Assembly: GCF_003987135.1 (NCBI RefSeq)
Contig: NZ_PIPJ01000011.1
Location: forward strand, 1 to 64,000
Source of the DNA: Aliidiomarina iranensis
GTDB taxonomy: Bacteria > Pseudomonadota > Gammaproteobacteria > Enterobacterales > Alteromonadaceae
DNA length: 64,000 bases
Reading direction: 5' to 3'
Positions 47,000 through 55,359 of this stretch are shown piece by piece. Each line of letters starts with the position of its first letter. Position 1 is the first letter of the stretch. The notes below the pieces were generated by a model that was not told the DNA's origin, did not search any database, and saw nothing but the letters and a program-made list of their open reading frames with translations. The position numbers and the translations under genes were made by a program.

Positions 47000-49189
47000 C
47001 TACGAACGCTTTGCCGCCATTGCCCGCGCAGCATGCAGTTTCTTATAACTTTCAATTAAACGTTGGTGCTTCTCTAGGCCTTCAAGCTGCATATTCGTTG
47101 GCGTTAAGCCATGGAAACGCACACTGCCCTGTACCGAGCCAATAACCGCCTGCATGGTTTCTTCACCATACATACGGCTCAGATTGTGCGTATAGTCATT
47201 AAGTTCAAGATCATCCGCCAAGGTTATTTCCAGTACCGCCTGTATGGCGCGGTAAAACAACACCCGCGCTACCGTGTTATCGTTGTACTGCAAAAATTGC
47301 TCAACCAAATCGAGCGCTTCTTCGTGCTCACCCAAGGCTAAGTAAACCAACAGTTTAAGCTCAAGAATAGTAAGCTGGCCCCATACCGTGTTCTCATCGA
47401 ACTCCACCCCAATAAAGGTAATGATATCAGTGTAGTTATCCAGTTGGCTTTCTTCTAATCGCGCAACCAAATCAGCCAGTTGCTTATCACTTAAACGATG
47501 AAGATTGAGAATATCCTCACGGTATTCCAGCGCCACGTTAGTGTTATCCCAAATAAGATCTTCAACCGGATACACTTCGGAATAGCTTGGCACCAAAATT
47601 CGGCATACCGGCGCACCTAAATCTTCATGTACCGCCATATAGGCCTCTAGCCCCATTTCATGCAAAATCGCAAACAAGGTTTCGGCTTCTTCTGCGTTTG
47701 TACCTGAAAAATCCCATGGCACAAACTCGTAATCCGCGCTGGCACTAAAAAACCGCCAGGAAACAACACCGCTAGAATCAATAAAGTGCTCAACAAAATT
47801 ATTCGGCTCTGAAACCGCCATAGAGTTGAACGTGGGCAGTGGCAAATCGTTTAAGCCCTCAAAGCTGCGGCCTTGCAACAATTCCGTAAGGCTACGTTCC
47901 AGCGCAATTTCAAAGCTTGGGTGCGCACCAAAAGAGGCAAATACACCACCGGTGCGCGGGTTCATTAAGGTAACGCAAGCTACTGGAAACTGGCCACCTA
48001 ACGAGGCATCTTTCACCAACACTGGGAAACCTTGAGCTTCTAACGCTTTAATACCTTCAAGTACATTCGGGTAGTTCGCTAATACTTCAGCAGGAACATC
48101 AGGTAAGGTAATTTCTTCTTCGATAATCTGCTTTTTAACCGCCCGCTCAAATATCTCGGATAAACACTGCACTTGCGCTTCAACCAATGTGTTGCCGGCA
48201 CTCATACCATTGCTTAAGAACAAGTTTTCAATCAGGTTGGAAGGGAAATACACCACTTCCCCATCAGATTGGCGCACAAACGGCAATGAACACACACCGC
48301 GATCAGCGCGGCCAGAATTGGTATCAATCAGGTGATTCCCTTGCAGTTCGCCATCTGGATTGTAAATAGCTAAACAATGGGCATCTAAAATCTCAGCTGG
48401 CAGTTCATTATTCGGGCCTGGCAGAAACCATTTTTCGTTCGGGTAATGCACAAACTCACTATTGGCTATCTCTTCGCCGAAAAACTGATCGTTGTAAAAG
48501 AAATTACAGCTTAAACGCTCAATGAATTCCCCCAATGCCGAACACAACGCACTTTCTTTCGTTGCGCCTTTGCCGTTGGTGAAACACATCGGTGAAGCGG
48601 CATCACGAACATGTAGGCTCCAAACATGGGGAACAATATTCCGCCACGAGGCAATTTCAATCTTCATGCCTAAATCAGCTAGAATGGCCGACATATTGGC
48701 AATGGTTTGCTCGAGCGGTAGATCTTTACCGGCAATAAAGGTGGCCGATTCTGCTTCAGGCTTAACCATCAATAGCGCTTGCGCATCTTCATCAAGGTTT
48801 TCAACGGATTCAATTTGAAACTCAGGGCCAGTTTGCACTACTTTTTTTACTGTGCAGCGATCGATAGAGCGCAAAATACCTTCGCGATCCTTCTCTGAAA
48901 TATCTTCCGGAAGCTCAACTTGAATCTTAAAGATTTGATTGTAACGGTTTTCCGGATCCACAATATTGTTCTGGGAAATACGAATATTATCGGTAGAAAT
49001 ATTCCGCGATAGACAATACACCCGTACAAAATAAGCTGCGCATAATGCCGAGGAAGCCAAGAAATAATCAAATGGGCTGGGGGCTGAACCATCGCCTTTA
49101 TAGCGAATAGGCTGATCGGCGATTACTGTAAAATCATCGAATTTCGCTTCTAATCGAAGATTTTCCAGAAAGTTAACATTAATTTGCAT
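47000..49189 (-). CDS. ycaO: OsmC-YcaO fusion protein
   Basis: 729 aa. Residues 1 to about 135 form an OsmC/Ohr-like domain (YKGDGSAPSPFDYFLASSALCAAYFV, with a candidate redox Cys in it). From about 180 comes the YcaO ATP-grasp-like domain with FTNGKGATKESALCSALGEFIERLS, then GNTLVEAQVQCLSEIFERA. The C-terminal part is TPR-like helical, as in E. coli YcaO. YcaO enzymes activate amide backbones with ATP; E. coli YcaO assists RimO in methylthiolation of ribosomal protein S12. I chose the Met at 49189 because the family starts there; neither candidate has a good ribosome-binding site. Confidence 0.88.
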   Translation of the reverse strand: MQINVNFLENLRLEAKFDDFTVIADQPIRYKGDGSAPSPFDYFLASSALCAAYFVRVYCLSRNISTDNIRISQNNIVDPENRYNQIFKIQVELPEDISEKDREGILRSIDRCTVKKVVQTGPEFQIESVENLDEDAQALLMVKPEAESATFIAGKDLPLEQTIANMSAILADLGMKIEIASWRNIVPHVWSLHVRDAASPMCFTNGKGATKESALCSALGEFIERLSCNFFYNDQFFGEEIANSEFVHYPNEKWFLPGPNNELPAEILDAHCLAIYNPDGELQGNHLIDTNSGRADRGVCSLPFVRQSDGEVVYFPSNLIENLFLSNGMSAGNTLVEAQVQCLSEIFERAVKKQIIEEEITLPDVPAEVLANYPNVLEGIKALEAQGFPVLVKDASLGGQFPVACVTLMNPRTGGVFASFGAHPSFEIALERSLTELLQGRSFEGLNDLPLPTFNSMAVSEPNNFVEHFIDSSGVVSWRFFSASADYEFVPWDFSGTNAEEAETLFAILHEMGLEAYMAVHEDLGAPVCRILVPSYSEVYPVEDLIWDNTNVALEYREDILNLHRLSDKQLADLVARLEESQLDNYTDIITFIGVEFDENTVWGQLTILELKLLVYLALGEHEEALDLVEQFLQYNDNTVARVLFYRAIQAVLEITLADDLELNDYTHNLSRMYGEETMQAVIGSVQGSVRFHGLTPTNMQLEGLEKHQRLIESYKKLHAARAMAAKRS

Positions 49190-49336
49190 GAGTGGGGCAC
49201 CGGGTGTTGGGTCGTGTGAAGCACGTTTTGTTGCTAGAAACATACTATGAATATCTATCGCCTACATTATCGCTCTTTCTAGCGCTTTTGTCTTGCTCAG
49301 CTAAATTAAGGCTTCCGCAAACACGCTATTTCGCAC

Positions 49337-49381
49337 TTGAAAATGATACCTATGGGTTATATATTGATACCCGCAGGTATC
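49337..49381 (+). promoter_or_regulatory. promoter with two phased operator-like sites
   Basis: TTGAAA (49337-49342), 17 nt, TATATT (49360-49365) makes a good sigma-70 promoter. Two related elements lie on it: TGATACCTATGGGTTAT (49344-49360) in the spacer, and TGATACCCGCAGGTATC (49365-49381) over the -10/+1 region. The second contains the inverted repeat GATACC-CGCA-GGTATC. They start exactly 21 bp apart, two helical turns, so dimers would bind the same DNA face. The XRE regulator encoded by this transcription unit is the obvious candidate. Confidence 0.6.
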
Positions 49382-49431
49382 GGGATTAATCTAAGAAACC
49401 ATTATCAATTATCTTGAATAGAGAAGCTTCA

Positions 49432-49917
49432 ATGAACAACGTAAACAAGAACCCACACCACGCATGGACACCTGATCGGCAAGTAAAAGCACTAACACGC
49501 TTGGCGCAAAGCATTTTTGTGGCAGCTTTTGGGGTTCTCATCACCTTTGTATCCAATTGGTTCGAGCTTCCAGCTATTTTTATGATCATAAGTTTTATCG
49601 GTGTATTTATAGCCATAACCGTAGCCCCTATTATCTTTTTCAGCAGCGGAATTCTATCGAGCGATAACCCCTATCAATTGCCAAAATTTAGTGATGAGTT
49701 TTGTCAGCAGGTTATTTATCAAGCTTATCGAGCGGTTACTTGGGGGCTAATGCTTCTCGCTTTATTCGTATTTCTTTTCGCCGATTTAATATTAGCTAAT
49801 TTCGATATGTTAACTGTTTCTGCAGGGCAACTCGGTGGCTTATTTGCGTTATCAGGTACCTTAATCTGGGCAATGACGGTAATGCGTTTAATCCACGATG
49901 AGGAAGCAAGTGAATAA
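49432..49917 (+). CDS. small membrane protein paired with an XRE regulator
   Basis: 161 aa with four predicted membrane helices: about 25-45, 50-75, 105-125 and 135-155. A soluble loop (SSGILSSDNPYQLPKFSDEF) separates the pairs. It resembles the small DUF-type membrane proteins commonly found beside an HTH regulator gene, though I cannot name the family. I chose ATG 49432 rather than 49414 because AGAG lies 8 nt upstream. Its stop overlaps the next start by one base (TAATG). Confidence 0.72.
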   Translation: MNNVNKNPHHAWTPDRQVKALTRLAQSIFVAAFGVLITFVSNWFELPAIFMIISFIGVFIAITVAPIIFFSSGILSSDNPYQLPKFSDEFCQQVIYQAYRAVTWGLMLLALFVFLFADLILANFDMLTVSAGQLGGLFALSGTLIWAMTVMRLIHDEEASE

Positions 49918-50147
49918 TGGAAGATGTGTATAACAGAGTAGCGATAGAGCGAAAACTTAAAGGGCTATCTCAGCAGCAACTTGCAGATGCGATTGGGGTT
50001 TCCCGCAAAACCATCAGCACCATTGAAACCAGGCGTTTCACACCTTCAGTGGTGGTTGCTCTAAAGATTGCAGGCTATTTTGCGGTTCCTGTGGAATCAA
50101 TTTTCTCACTCACACAGGAAACCGCTGAAGGTTTTCCGAAAAGCTAG
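49917..50147 (+). CDS. XRE family transcriptional regulator
   Basis: 76 aa, almost all a single Cro/CI-type helix-turn-helix: RKLKGLSQQQLADAIGVSRKTISTIE at about 11-37, then TPSVVVALKIAGYFAVPVESIF. Short regulators of this type (YozG-like) are usually autorepressors. The gene is translationally coupled to the membrane protein before it, so the pair is one unit. The duplicated palindromic sites at the promoter (49344-49381) fit autoregulation. Confidence 0.88.
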   Translation: MEDVYNRVAIERKLKGLSQQQLADAIGVSRKTISTIETRRFTPSVVVALKIAGYFAVPVESIFSLTQETAEGFPKS

Positions 50148-50154
50148 TTAAACA

Positions 50155-50607
50155 TTATGAGGAGCACGCCCATTGCGATTGCGCAATGCAAAGTTGTTCA
50201 GCTTCTTCCGGGGAGCTTCCGCCCATGCAGAAATCCAGGCGTATTTGCTTTTCTTCCGCCATGTTGGCTTCGCCGGATACATTTTCCCATTCCCAGCTGC
50301 GAATAACAGCGGCTACAGGCCGTTCAATACCACGCTCAGGAACAGAACTCTCTAAGCTAATACTTTCAGTTTCACCGGCTTCATCAATCTTTACGTTAAA
50401 AACGGCACAACCAATAATGCCTCGTTGCGCCAGTTGTCGGGGATACATAGGTGTTGCTTGAATCGCCCGAAGCCAAATCGATTCTTCTTTACTTGGTTCT
50501 AAGTGTGATAAATGCACATGAGCGTAATTAGAGGCGTTGGCGTTGAAGCTTGTTGCTGCAATGCACGAGGTAAGGGTAAAAGCGCTAATAAGTGCCAGTT
50601 TTTTCAT
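50155..50607 (-). CDS. exported TonB C-terminal domain-like protein
   Basis: 150 aa with a signal peptide (KKLALISAFTLTSCIAAT, ending N-A-N-A). The centre, from ATPMYPRQLAQRGIIGCAV to AAVIRSWEWE (about 52-112), looks like the TonB C-terminal fold: the Y-P-x-x-A-x-x-x-x-x-x-G core and the following beta strands. The N-terminal membrane anchor and Pro-rich linker of true TonB are missing, so it cannot transduce energy itself. Four Cys in the C-terminal half may form disulfides. Role unknown. Confidence 0.72.
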   Translation of the reverse strand: MKKLALISAFTLTSCIAATSFNANASNYAHVHLSHLEPSKEESIWLRAIQATPMYPRQLAQRGIIGCAVFNVKIDEAGETESISLESSVPERGIERPVAAVIRSWEWENVSGEANMAEEKQIRLDFCMGGSSPEEAEQLCIAQSQWACSS

Positions 50608-50709
50608 GATCCACTTTCCTTGTTTAATTATTATTTTATTTGAAACTTACAGTTTTCAATGGTTAAAGTAATAGCCTTCATCGGCCATGTCAAAGAGCGC
50701 GAAAAAAGA

Positions 50710-51450
50710 ATGCATATACTCGATAAAATTACCCAAGAATGGCAACGGCAATGGGCTGTGGTTTGGTTTATTTGCGGTGCGCTTGCATTGTTTGCTGGCT
50801 TTTGGCTCACTACTGAGCGCGCAGGGTTAGATATATTCATGCTTACCGTAGCACTAATCGGCCTGATCTGCGTTGTTTCGTTAGCTTTTCGCCGTAACTT
50901 AACTGGCAATGGTTTGGGTATTACTGCCAATATTGGCGAAGTGCTAGCGCAAGGGCGAAGCGGTGCCACCGGCTTGATGCTCGCGCCTATTTTCTATTTA
51001 GCTACGCATGTATACGGGCTTTTCTATTGGCGCAAAAATCAAGACGGTGATGGCAATATGCTGCCGCGCCAGGCCACTGTGAGTGTTTGGATAATTACAG
51101 CGGTATTTATTACTATCGGCCTTGCCCTATTCCCATGGCTCAATGAACAGTTGCAGCAATATAGCTTTATCGAATCGAGCAGCGATACAGCCATGAGTGT
51201 ATTCGGTATTGATATTAGCTGGTATGCCATCAATGTAACGGCGTTTGTGTTGGGTGTGACCGCGCAAACCACCATGATACTGCGCTACTCATTCAGTTGG
51301 AGTATTTGGATCATCGTTAACTTTGTGTGGCTCAGCGTAAATTTAGCAAACAACAACTACATATTCGCCATTCAAACCATGGTGTATCAAATCAACGCCT
51401 TTGTTGGATGGTATGGTTGGCGGCGATCATTACGCCAACCGGCCAGTTAA
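50710..51450 (+). CDS. PnuC-like nicotinamide riboside transporter family protein
   Basis: 246 aa from the ATG at 50710 (an upstream ATG at 50659 gives 263). About seven membrane helices. The C-terminal part, RYSFSWSIWIIVNFVWLSVN then YQINAFVGWYGWRR, matches the PnuC pattern of W-x-x-W and Y-x-x-N-x-x-x-G-x-x-W substrate-site residues. PnuC proteins move vitamin B-type ribosides by facilitated diffusion. No kinase (NadR) or B-vitamin gene is nearby, so the substrate is not settled. Its stop overlaps the convergent DUF924 stop. Confidence 0.7.
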   Translation: MHILDKITQEWQRQWAVVWFICGALALFAGFWLTTERAGLDIFMLTVALIGLICVVSLAFRRNLTGNGLGITANIGEVLAQGRSGATGLMLAPIFYLATHVYGLFYWRKNQDGDGNMLPRQATVSVWIITAVFITIGLALFPWLNEQLQQYSFIESSSDTAMSVFGIDISWYAINVTAFVLGVTAQTTMILRYSFSWSIWIIVNFVWLSVNLANNNYIFAIQTMVYQINAFVGWYGWRRSLRQPAS

Positions 51451-51998
51451 AAGGATGAACCGGGTTGTTGTAAAAACGCCAATTCTTCTGCCGAAGAAGT
51501 ACGGCCTAGCAACTCATTGCGGTGTGGGTATCGGCCAAAACGCGCAATAATATCGCGGTGTTTCACTTCAAAATCGAGGTTATTTTCCAGCCCTGGCTGA
51601 TCGAAAAGCTGTATCGCAATATTATGAATGACCAAGGATTCACTATGCATATACGGCATGTATAAAAACGCTCGCTGTGCCGTTGTAAGCTGATTATCTA
51701 AGCAATGGGCAACAGCTTCTTGCGCTAAGGCCAGTGCCAGCGCATCGTTCGCAAAAGCCTGTGGCTTATCGCGATAGATATTCCGGGAAAATTGATCGAG
51801 TACGATAATTTCAGCCAACCGCCCTTCCGGGGTCCGCCGCCAGCGATATAACTCACAGCGTTCTGCTTCTTGCAAAGTACTACCAAAGCGAGCGGCGATC
51901 TCGGCATCAAGCGCGGCATCTTTCTTAAACCATTGCTCTTGCGAGAGCTCATTAAACCAAAAACTAAGCACAGTATCTTCATTGAGTGGTGCTGCCAT
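51447..51998 (-). CDS. DUF924 family protein
   Basis: 183 aa. Typical DUF924 start (EDTVLSFWFNEL), then WFKKDAALDAEIAARFGS, LDQFSRNIYRDKPQAFANDALAL, and FLYMPYMHSESL. The fold is all-helical, TPR-like, and the function is unknown in the literature I know. I chose ATG 51998 because GGAGG lies 4 nt upstream; the longer in-frame start has nothing comparable. Convergent with the PnuC-like gene, sharing a TTAA at the stops. Confidence 0.85.
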   Translation of the reverse strand: MAAPLNEDTVLSFWFNELSQEQWFKKDAALDAEIAARFGSTLQEAERCELYRWRRTPEGRLAEIIVLDQFSRNIYRDKPQAFANDALALALAQEAVAHCLDNQLTTAQRAFLYMPYMHSESLVIHNIAIQLFDQPGLENNLDFEVKHRDIIARFGRYPHRNELLGRTSSAEELAFLQQPGSSF

Positions 51999-52116
51999 AT
52001 TGCCTCCGTATTCTGATGCACGCCCCGTGAATAACGGTTGCTGCATTTAAAATCTCATTCCCATAACCACGAGCTTTAATCAAAGCATGATTTATTTTGT
52101 TTTTCTACTTGCATTT

Positions 52117-52174
52117 ATACTATGTGCCGCCTAGTATAATTCTACTGTGCACCAAACAGTATGTAGCGCACAGT
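52117..52174 (+). promoter_or_regulatory. PadR operator cluster and -10 element
   Basis: Three inverted repeats occur in 58 bp just before the PadR gene: ATACTA-N9-TAGTAT (52117-52137), TACTGT-N7-ACAGTA (52143-52161) and ACTGTGC-N17-GCACAGT (52144-52174). A perfect -10 box TATAAT (52135-52140) lies in the first; no good -35 is at the right distance. The ATG is 17 nt downstream of the last arm. PadR proteins bind such sites near their own promoter, so autorepression is likely. Confidence 0.6.
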
Positions 52175-52190
52175 ATAAAGAGGAACCACT

Positions 52191-52544
52191 ATGGCTACTG
52201 CACCACTCGATAAACTCAAGCTAGAACTGCGCCGTGGCGTACTCGTGTTAGCAGTGCTCGCTTCTTTACGCCAACCGCATTATGGCTACTCGCTGCGCAA
52301 GCAACTGCAAGATGCAGGGGTAGATATTGATGAAGGCACGCTGTATCCGTTAATTCGAAGATTAGCCGAACAAGGGCTACTCGATAGCGAATGGAAACAA
52401 GGTGAAGGGCGAGAACGGCGTTATTATCAGTTATCAGCGCTTGGCACCGATCTGCTAGAACAACTCACTCAGGAGTGGATCTCGCTAAACAGCGCGATTG
52501 GCCCCCTACTGTTGTGTAAAACCGATGAGGAGCAACACGAATGA
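52191..52544 (+). CDS. PadR family transcriptional regulator
   Basis: 117 aa. The winged helix core is standard: GVLVLAVLASLRQPHYGYSL at about 13-32, DEGTLYPLIRRLAEQGLLDSEW, and RRYYQLSALG. PadR repressors of this short type sense small ligands or lack one. An AGAGGAA site precedes the ATG. The gene overlaps the following HAAS-like gene by 4 bp, the typical pairing of a PadR repressor with a membrane HAAS/DUF1700-type protein. Confidence 0.92.
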   Translation: MATAPLDKLKLELRRGVLVLAVLASLRQPHYGYSLRKQLQDAGVDIDEGTLYPLIRRLAEQGLLDSEWKQGEGRERRYYQLSALGTDLLEQLTQEWISLNSAIGPLLLCKTDEEQHE

Positions 52545-53485
52545 AGATGGTTGAACGCTATATCGCTGCTGTGCAGCGGGAATTGCCAAAGAACAAACAG
52601 GATGATATTGGCCGTGAGCTGAAAGCCAATATTCTCGATAAAATAGAGGCCATGGAAGCACAGCAAGGCAGTGTTACAGAAGCTGAAATAACAGAGTTAC
52701 TCAAAGAGATGGGCCACCCACGCTCGGTAGCGTTGCAGTTTTGTCCGCCTACCCCGCTTATTTCTGCGGCTCTTATGCCTTTATACCTGCACACGCTTTA
52801 CATGGTACTGGGCGTACTACTGGTTATTTCAACAATCGCTATAACCAGCCGTTGGCTCGATGGTGCTGAAATGAACCTTTTTTGGTTTTTAAAAGGGTTG
52901 GCTAGCAGTTTCCTTAATGATGCCTATTTTGCTTTTGCCGCGATCACTATCGGTTTTGCTGTGCTCTCTCGCAAGCAGAAAACGGATTCTACTGAAGCGC
53001 CTGGAACCGGCAAGTGGAGCCCGGAAAAGCTACCTGCCGCAGGTAAAGATTGGCAGCACATTAGTTTGCAGAATATCTTTGGTGATCTTGCTACTATGCT
53101 TTTCTTAGTGATGCTTATTTGGTATCCAATTTGGCAACCGGATAGCGGTGCCACTAGCATTTTCACCTTGGAAGCTCACAGTGTGCTGCTTTGGTTCACG
53201 CCAGTAATTGGAATCGCGATAGTGCACAGTTTATGGCAGCTACGCACACGCTTGTGGAATCGAAATATGCTCATGCTAAATATTGGCATAAGCACAGCAT
53301 TTTTCTTAGTATCGCTCTGGCTTGTCGTGAATACTCCAATACTGCGTATTCATACAGAAGCGTTGCATGCCTCCATAAATGTTTCATACCTAGAACTTAG
53401 CATCCAAATTTTCGTACTCGTAATAGCGTTCATCGCAGCTTACGAAGTAATTCGGGATATCCGCAGGCTCATCCGCATATCGTGA
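52541..53485 (+). CDS. HAAS/DUF1700-like membrane protein
   Basis: 314 aa. The first ~70 residues are a soluble helical HAAS-like domain (VERYIAAVQRELPKNKQDDIGRELK ... EMGHPRSVALQF), followed by about six membrane helices in two groups with a charged loop around 145-165. Such proteins are regularly encoded after a PadR regulator and are thought to signal at the membrane. Exact function unknown. The ATG overlaps the PadR stop (ATGA). Confidence 0.78.
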   Translation: MKMVERYIAAVQRELPKNKQDDIGRELKANILDKIEAMEAQQGSVTEAEITELLKEMGHPRSVALQFCPPTPLISAALMPLYLHTLYMVLGVLLVISTIAITSRWLDGAEMNLFWFLKGLASSFLNDAYFAFAAITIGFAVLSRKQKTDSTEAPGTGKWSPEKLPAAGKDWQHISLQNIFGDLATMLFLVMLIWYPIWQPDSGATSIFTLEAHSVLLWFTPVIGIAIVHSLWQLRTRLWNRNMLMLNIGISTAFFLVSLWLVVNTPILRIHTEALHASINVSYLELSIQIFVLVIAFIAAYEVIRDIRRLIRIS

Positions 53486-53525
53486 ATCAATGTAAACACA
53501 CAAGAGAAGGCTGTTGCTGGCAACC

Positions 53526-54365
53526 TTAATCCGAACACGCCCGAGTGTTTAAAATAACCATGGCTATACCACCGAGTATAGCCATCGCTGCTAGTACTAA
53601 ACGAGGGGTTAGCGCCTCGCTGAGAAACACAACACCACCTATTGCCGCGATTATGGGTACACTTAATTGCACCGTAGCTGCGGTTGTTGAACGCAAAGTT
53701 GGTAACACTGTATACCAAACGGCGTAACCAAGGCCGGAAGCGAGTGCTCCTGAAGTAACGGCATACCAAAATCCCGCACTATCGATAGAAAAATAAGGAT
53801 ACATAAATACGTTTAACATCAGTGCAATGGGAACCGCCCGTAGGAAATTACCTGCAGTTACTCGAGTAGCATCACCGGCGCCTTTTCCCCGCAATGAATA
53901 CACGCCCCAAGCAACGCCCGCTAGCAGCATCAGCAGTGAAGCAAGTAACGGTGGTTTTGATATACCCGGTAGAAATAGCCCTACAAGCCCCGCAAGCGCC
54001 AATAAAAGCCCACGTGTTTGCCAAGTTTTTAAGCGTTCACCTCGCCAGAGCCCATAACTAATCATAGTTGCTTGCACCGCCCCAAAGAGCACTAAGGCGC
54101 CTATGGCTGCGGAAAGATGAATATAAGCAAATGAGAAGCCTGCAGCGTATACCAGAAGCGCAATGGCTGAGAGCCAATTCCCTGTGTCTGAGCGCTTTCC
54201 GGGAGGCTTAAACCCGACTGGAGGAGAACGAAATTGTACAATCAGCAACAGTATCAATGCACCAGAAACCAGCCTAATGGTGGTAAAACTGGCCGCATCG
54301 ATGCTGGTATCGTTTAATGCAATGCGGTTCAGTATGGAGTTGCCGGCGAATGCAATCATCGCCAA
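53526..54365 (-). CDS. EamA/DMT family transporter
   Basis: 279 aa as drawn from a TTG at 54365; ten membrane helices in two EamA repeats. The drawn start cuts into the first helix (the sequence runs on upstream as NRIVVLTLLAMIAFAGNSILNR). Three nucleotides past the stop of the upstream gene is an ATT at 54392 with GAGGGGGG 6 nt before it, so the true start may be that rare codon (288 aa). No ATG or GTG exists between the upstream stop and the first in-frame ATG at 54359. Substrate unknown. Probably coupled to the DUF3750 gene. Confidence 0.85.
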   Translation of the reverse strand: MAMIAFAGNSILNRIALNDTSIDAASFTTIRLVSGALILLLIVQFRSPPVGFKPPGKRSDTGNWLSAIALLVYAAGFSFAYIHLSAAIGALVLFGAVQATMISYGLWRGERLKTWQTRGLLLALAGLVGLFLPGISKPPLLASLLMLLAGVAWGVYSLRGKGAGDATRVTAGNFLRAVPIALMLNVFMYPYFSIDSAGFWYAVTSGALASGLGYAVWYTVLPTLRSTTAATVQLSVPIIAAIGGVVFLSEALTPRLVLAAMAILGGIAMVILNTRACSD

Positions 54366-54395
54366 AAGGGTTAAAACAACAATGCGATTAATAAA

Positions 54396-54938
54396 TTACC
54401 CCCCTCGATTCGCATAGCCACTGCCGATAGCGCTAAACGGTAACTCTAAACCAAGCTCCGGCACTTGCAGGCCGATCCAGGCAGGTAGTGTATTACTGTT
54501 CGGGCCTGGCACTGCGCGATACTGATCCGCCCACGGATAGCTGATTACTGCTTGTTCTATGCGTGGTATTAGGGAATCCGCGTTGGCGCCTTGAAGCGAG
54601 AGAATCACTTCAGGCCGCGCGCCGTACCAATAACGATCTGGCGTTTTCGTTTGATAAGTGCGCAAAGCCGGCCGGCCTTCATCAACACCCCAGCCTACCA
54701 CTTCAAATACTGTGTATTCTTCCGCGTTTTCGGGCTTTACAGCTATCCAGGTATGAACCGCAAACCAACCACGCCAACCGAACGCATCGGCAGCATACAC
54801 CTCAATAACGGCTTCTCGAGTATCAACAGGAGAAGGCGCTAATCCAGCAGGCTCTCGGGATGCATCGCGCCAATCACCGCTGGAACATGCGGTGAGAACA
54901 AATAAAAACGCCAATATGGTAGGAAGTGCTCTCTTCAT
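54396..54938 (-). CDS. DUF3750 family lipoprotein
   Basis: 180 aa. Signal peptide with lipobox LTAC (Cys at 18), so a lipoprotein. The core contains FGWRGWFAVHTWIAVKP, YTVFEVVGWGVDEGRPAL, WYGARPEVILSLQG and YPWADQYRAVPGPNSNT, which I recognise as DUF3750. The conserved His, Cys-less active-site-like pattern (VHTW, PGPNSNT) may be peptidase-like, but the function is not known. AGAGG lies 9 nt upstream. It shares the reading frame with the following transporter, separated only by TAA TTT. Confidence 0.8.
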   Translation of the reverse strand: MKRALPTILAFLFVLTACSSGDWRDASREPAGLAPSPVDTREAVIEVYAADAFGWRGWFAVHTWIAVKPENAEEYTVFEVVGWGVDEGRPALRTYQTKTPDRYWYGARPEVILSLQGANADSLIPRIEQAVISYPWADQYRAVPGPNSNTLPAWIGLQVPELGLELPFSAIGSGYANRGG

Positions 54939-55002
54939 TTTTAAAAACCTCTTTCACTCGTTCAAGCAACGCAGCGGCGAGAGAGCCTCTCTAACTTAAC
55001 CT

Positions 55003-55197
55003 CTATGGCCGTCTGCTCATCGCTCTGTCAATTTTCTTATCTGTATTATACTGACTTAATGAGTAAACAGCCCAAATAGCGGCTGGCAGCCAACCGATTA
55101 ATGTTACCTGCAAAATCAAACAAATGATGCCCGCGATCGGCCGGCCGATGGTAAAAAAAGCTAGAAATGGTAAAAAAATTGCCAGTAAAAGCCGCAT
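55003..55197 (-). CDS. YqaE/Pmp3 family small membrane protein
   Basis: 64 aa with two membrane helices. LAIFLPFLAFFTIGRP followed by IICLILQVTLIGWLPAAIWAVYSL is the Pmp3/YqaE signature (P-P-x-x-V-x-x-G and L-x-x-x-G-W-x-P-x-x-I-H-A-x-Y). These proteolipids affect membrane potential and stress tolerance. AAGGA lies upstream. Stands alone. Confidence 0.88.
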   Translation of the reverse strand: MRLLLAIFLPFLAFFTIGRPIAGIICLILQVTLIGWLPAAIWAVYSLSQYNTDKKIDRAMSRRP

Positions 55198-55301
55198 GTT
55201 TAAATCCTTACATGGTTATTTTAGAGATTCTTAGTTTATGTTTTGGAGCGCTGAAGAATTCTAATTATTACTGAATTCATAGCTATTAAGCTAATCATAT
55301 T

Positions 55302-55330
55302 AATAAAAAGCCCAGCATGAAAGCTGGGCT
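55302..55330 (-). terminator. terminator of the Kelch lipoprotein gene
   Basis: On minus, AGCCCAGC-TTTCAT-GCTGGGCT is a perfect 8-bp stem followed by TTTTATTA. It is 30 nt after the stop of the Kelch gene. Confidence 0.9.
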
Positions 55331-55359
55331 CTGAAATTAATTTCGAAAGTTAATTCTAC

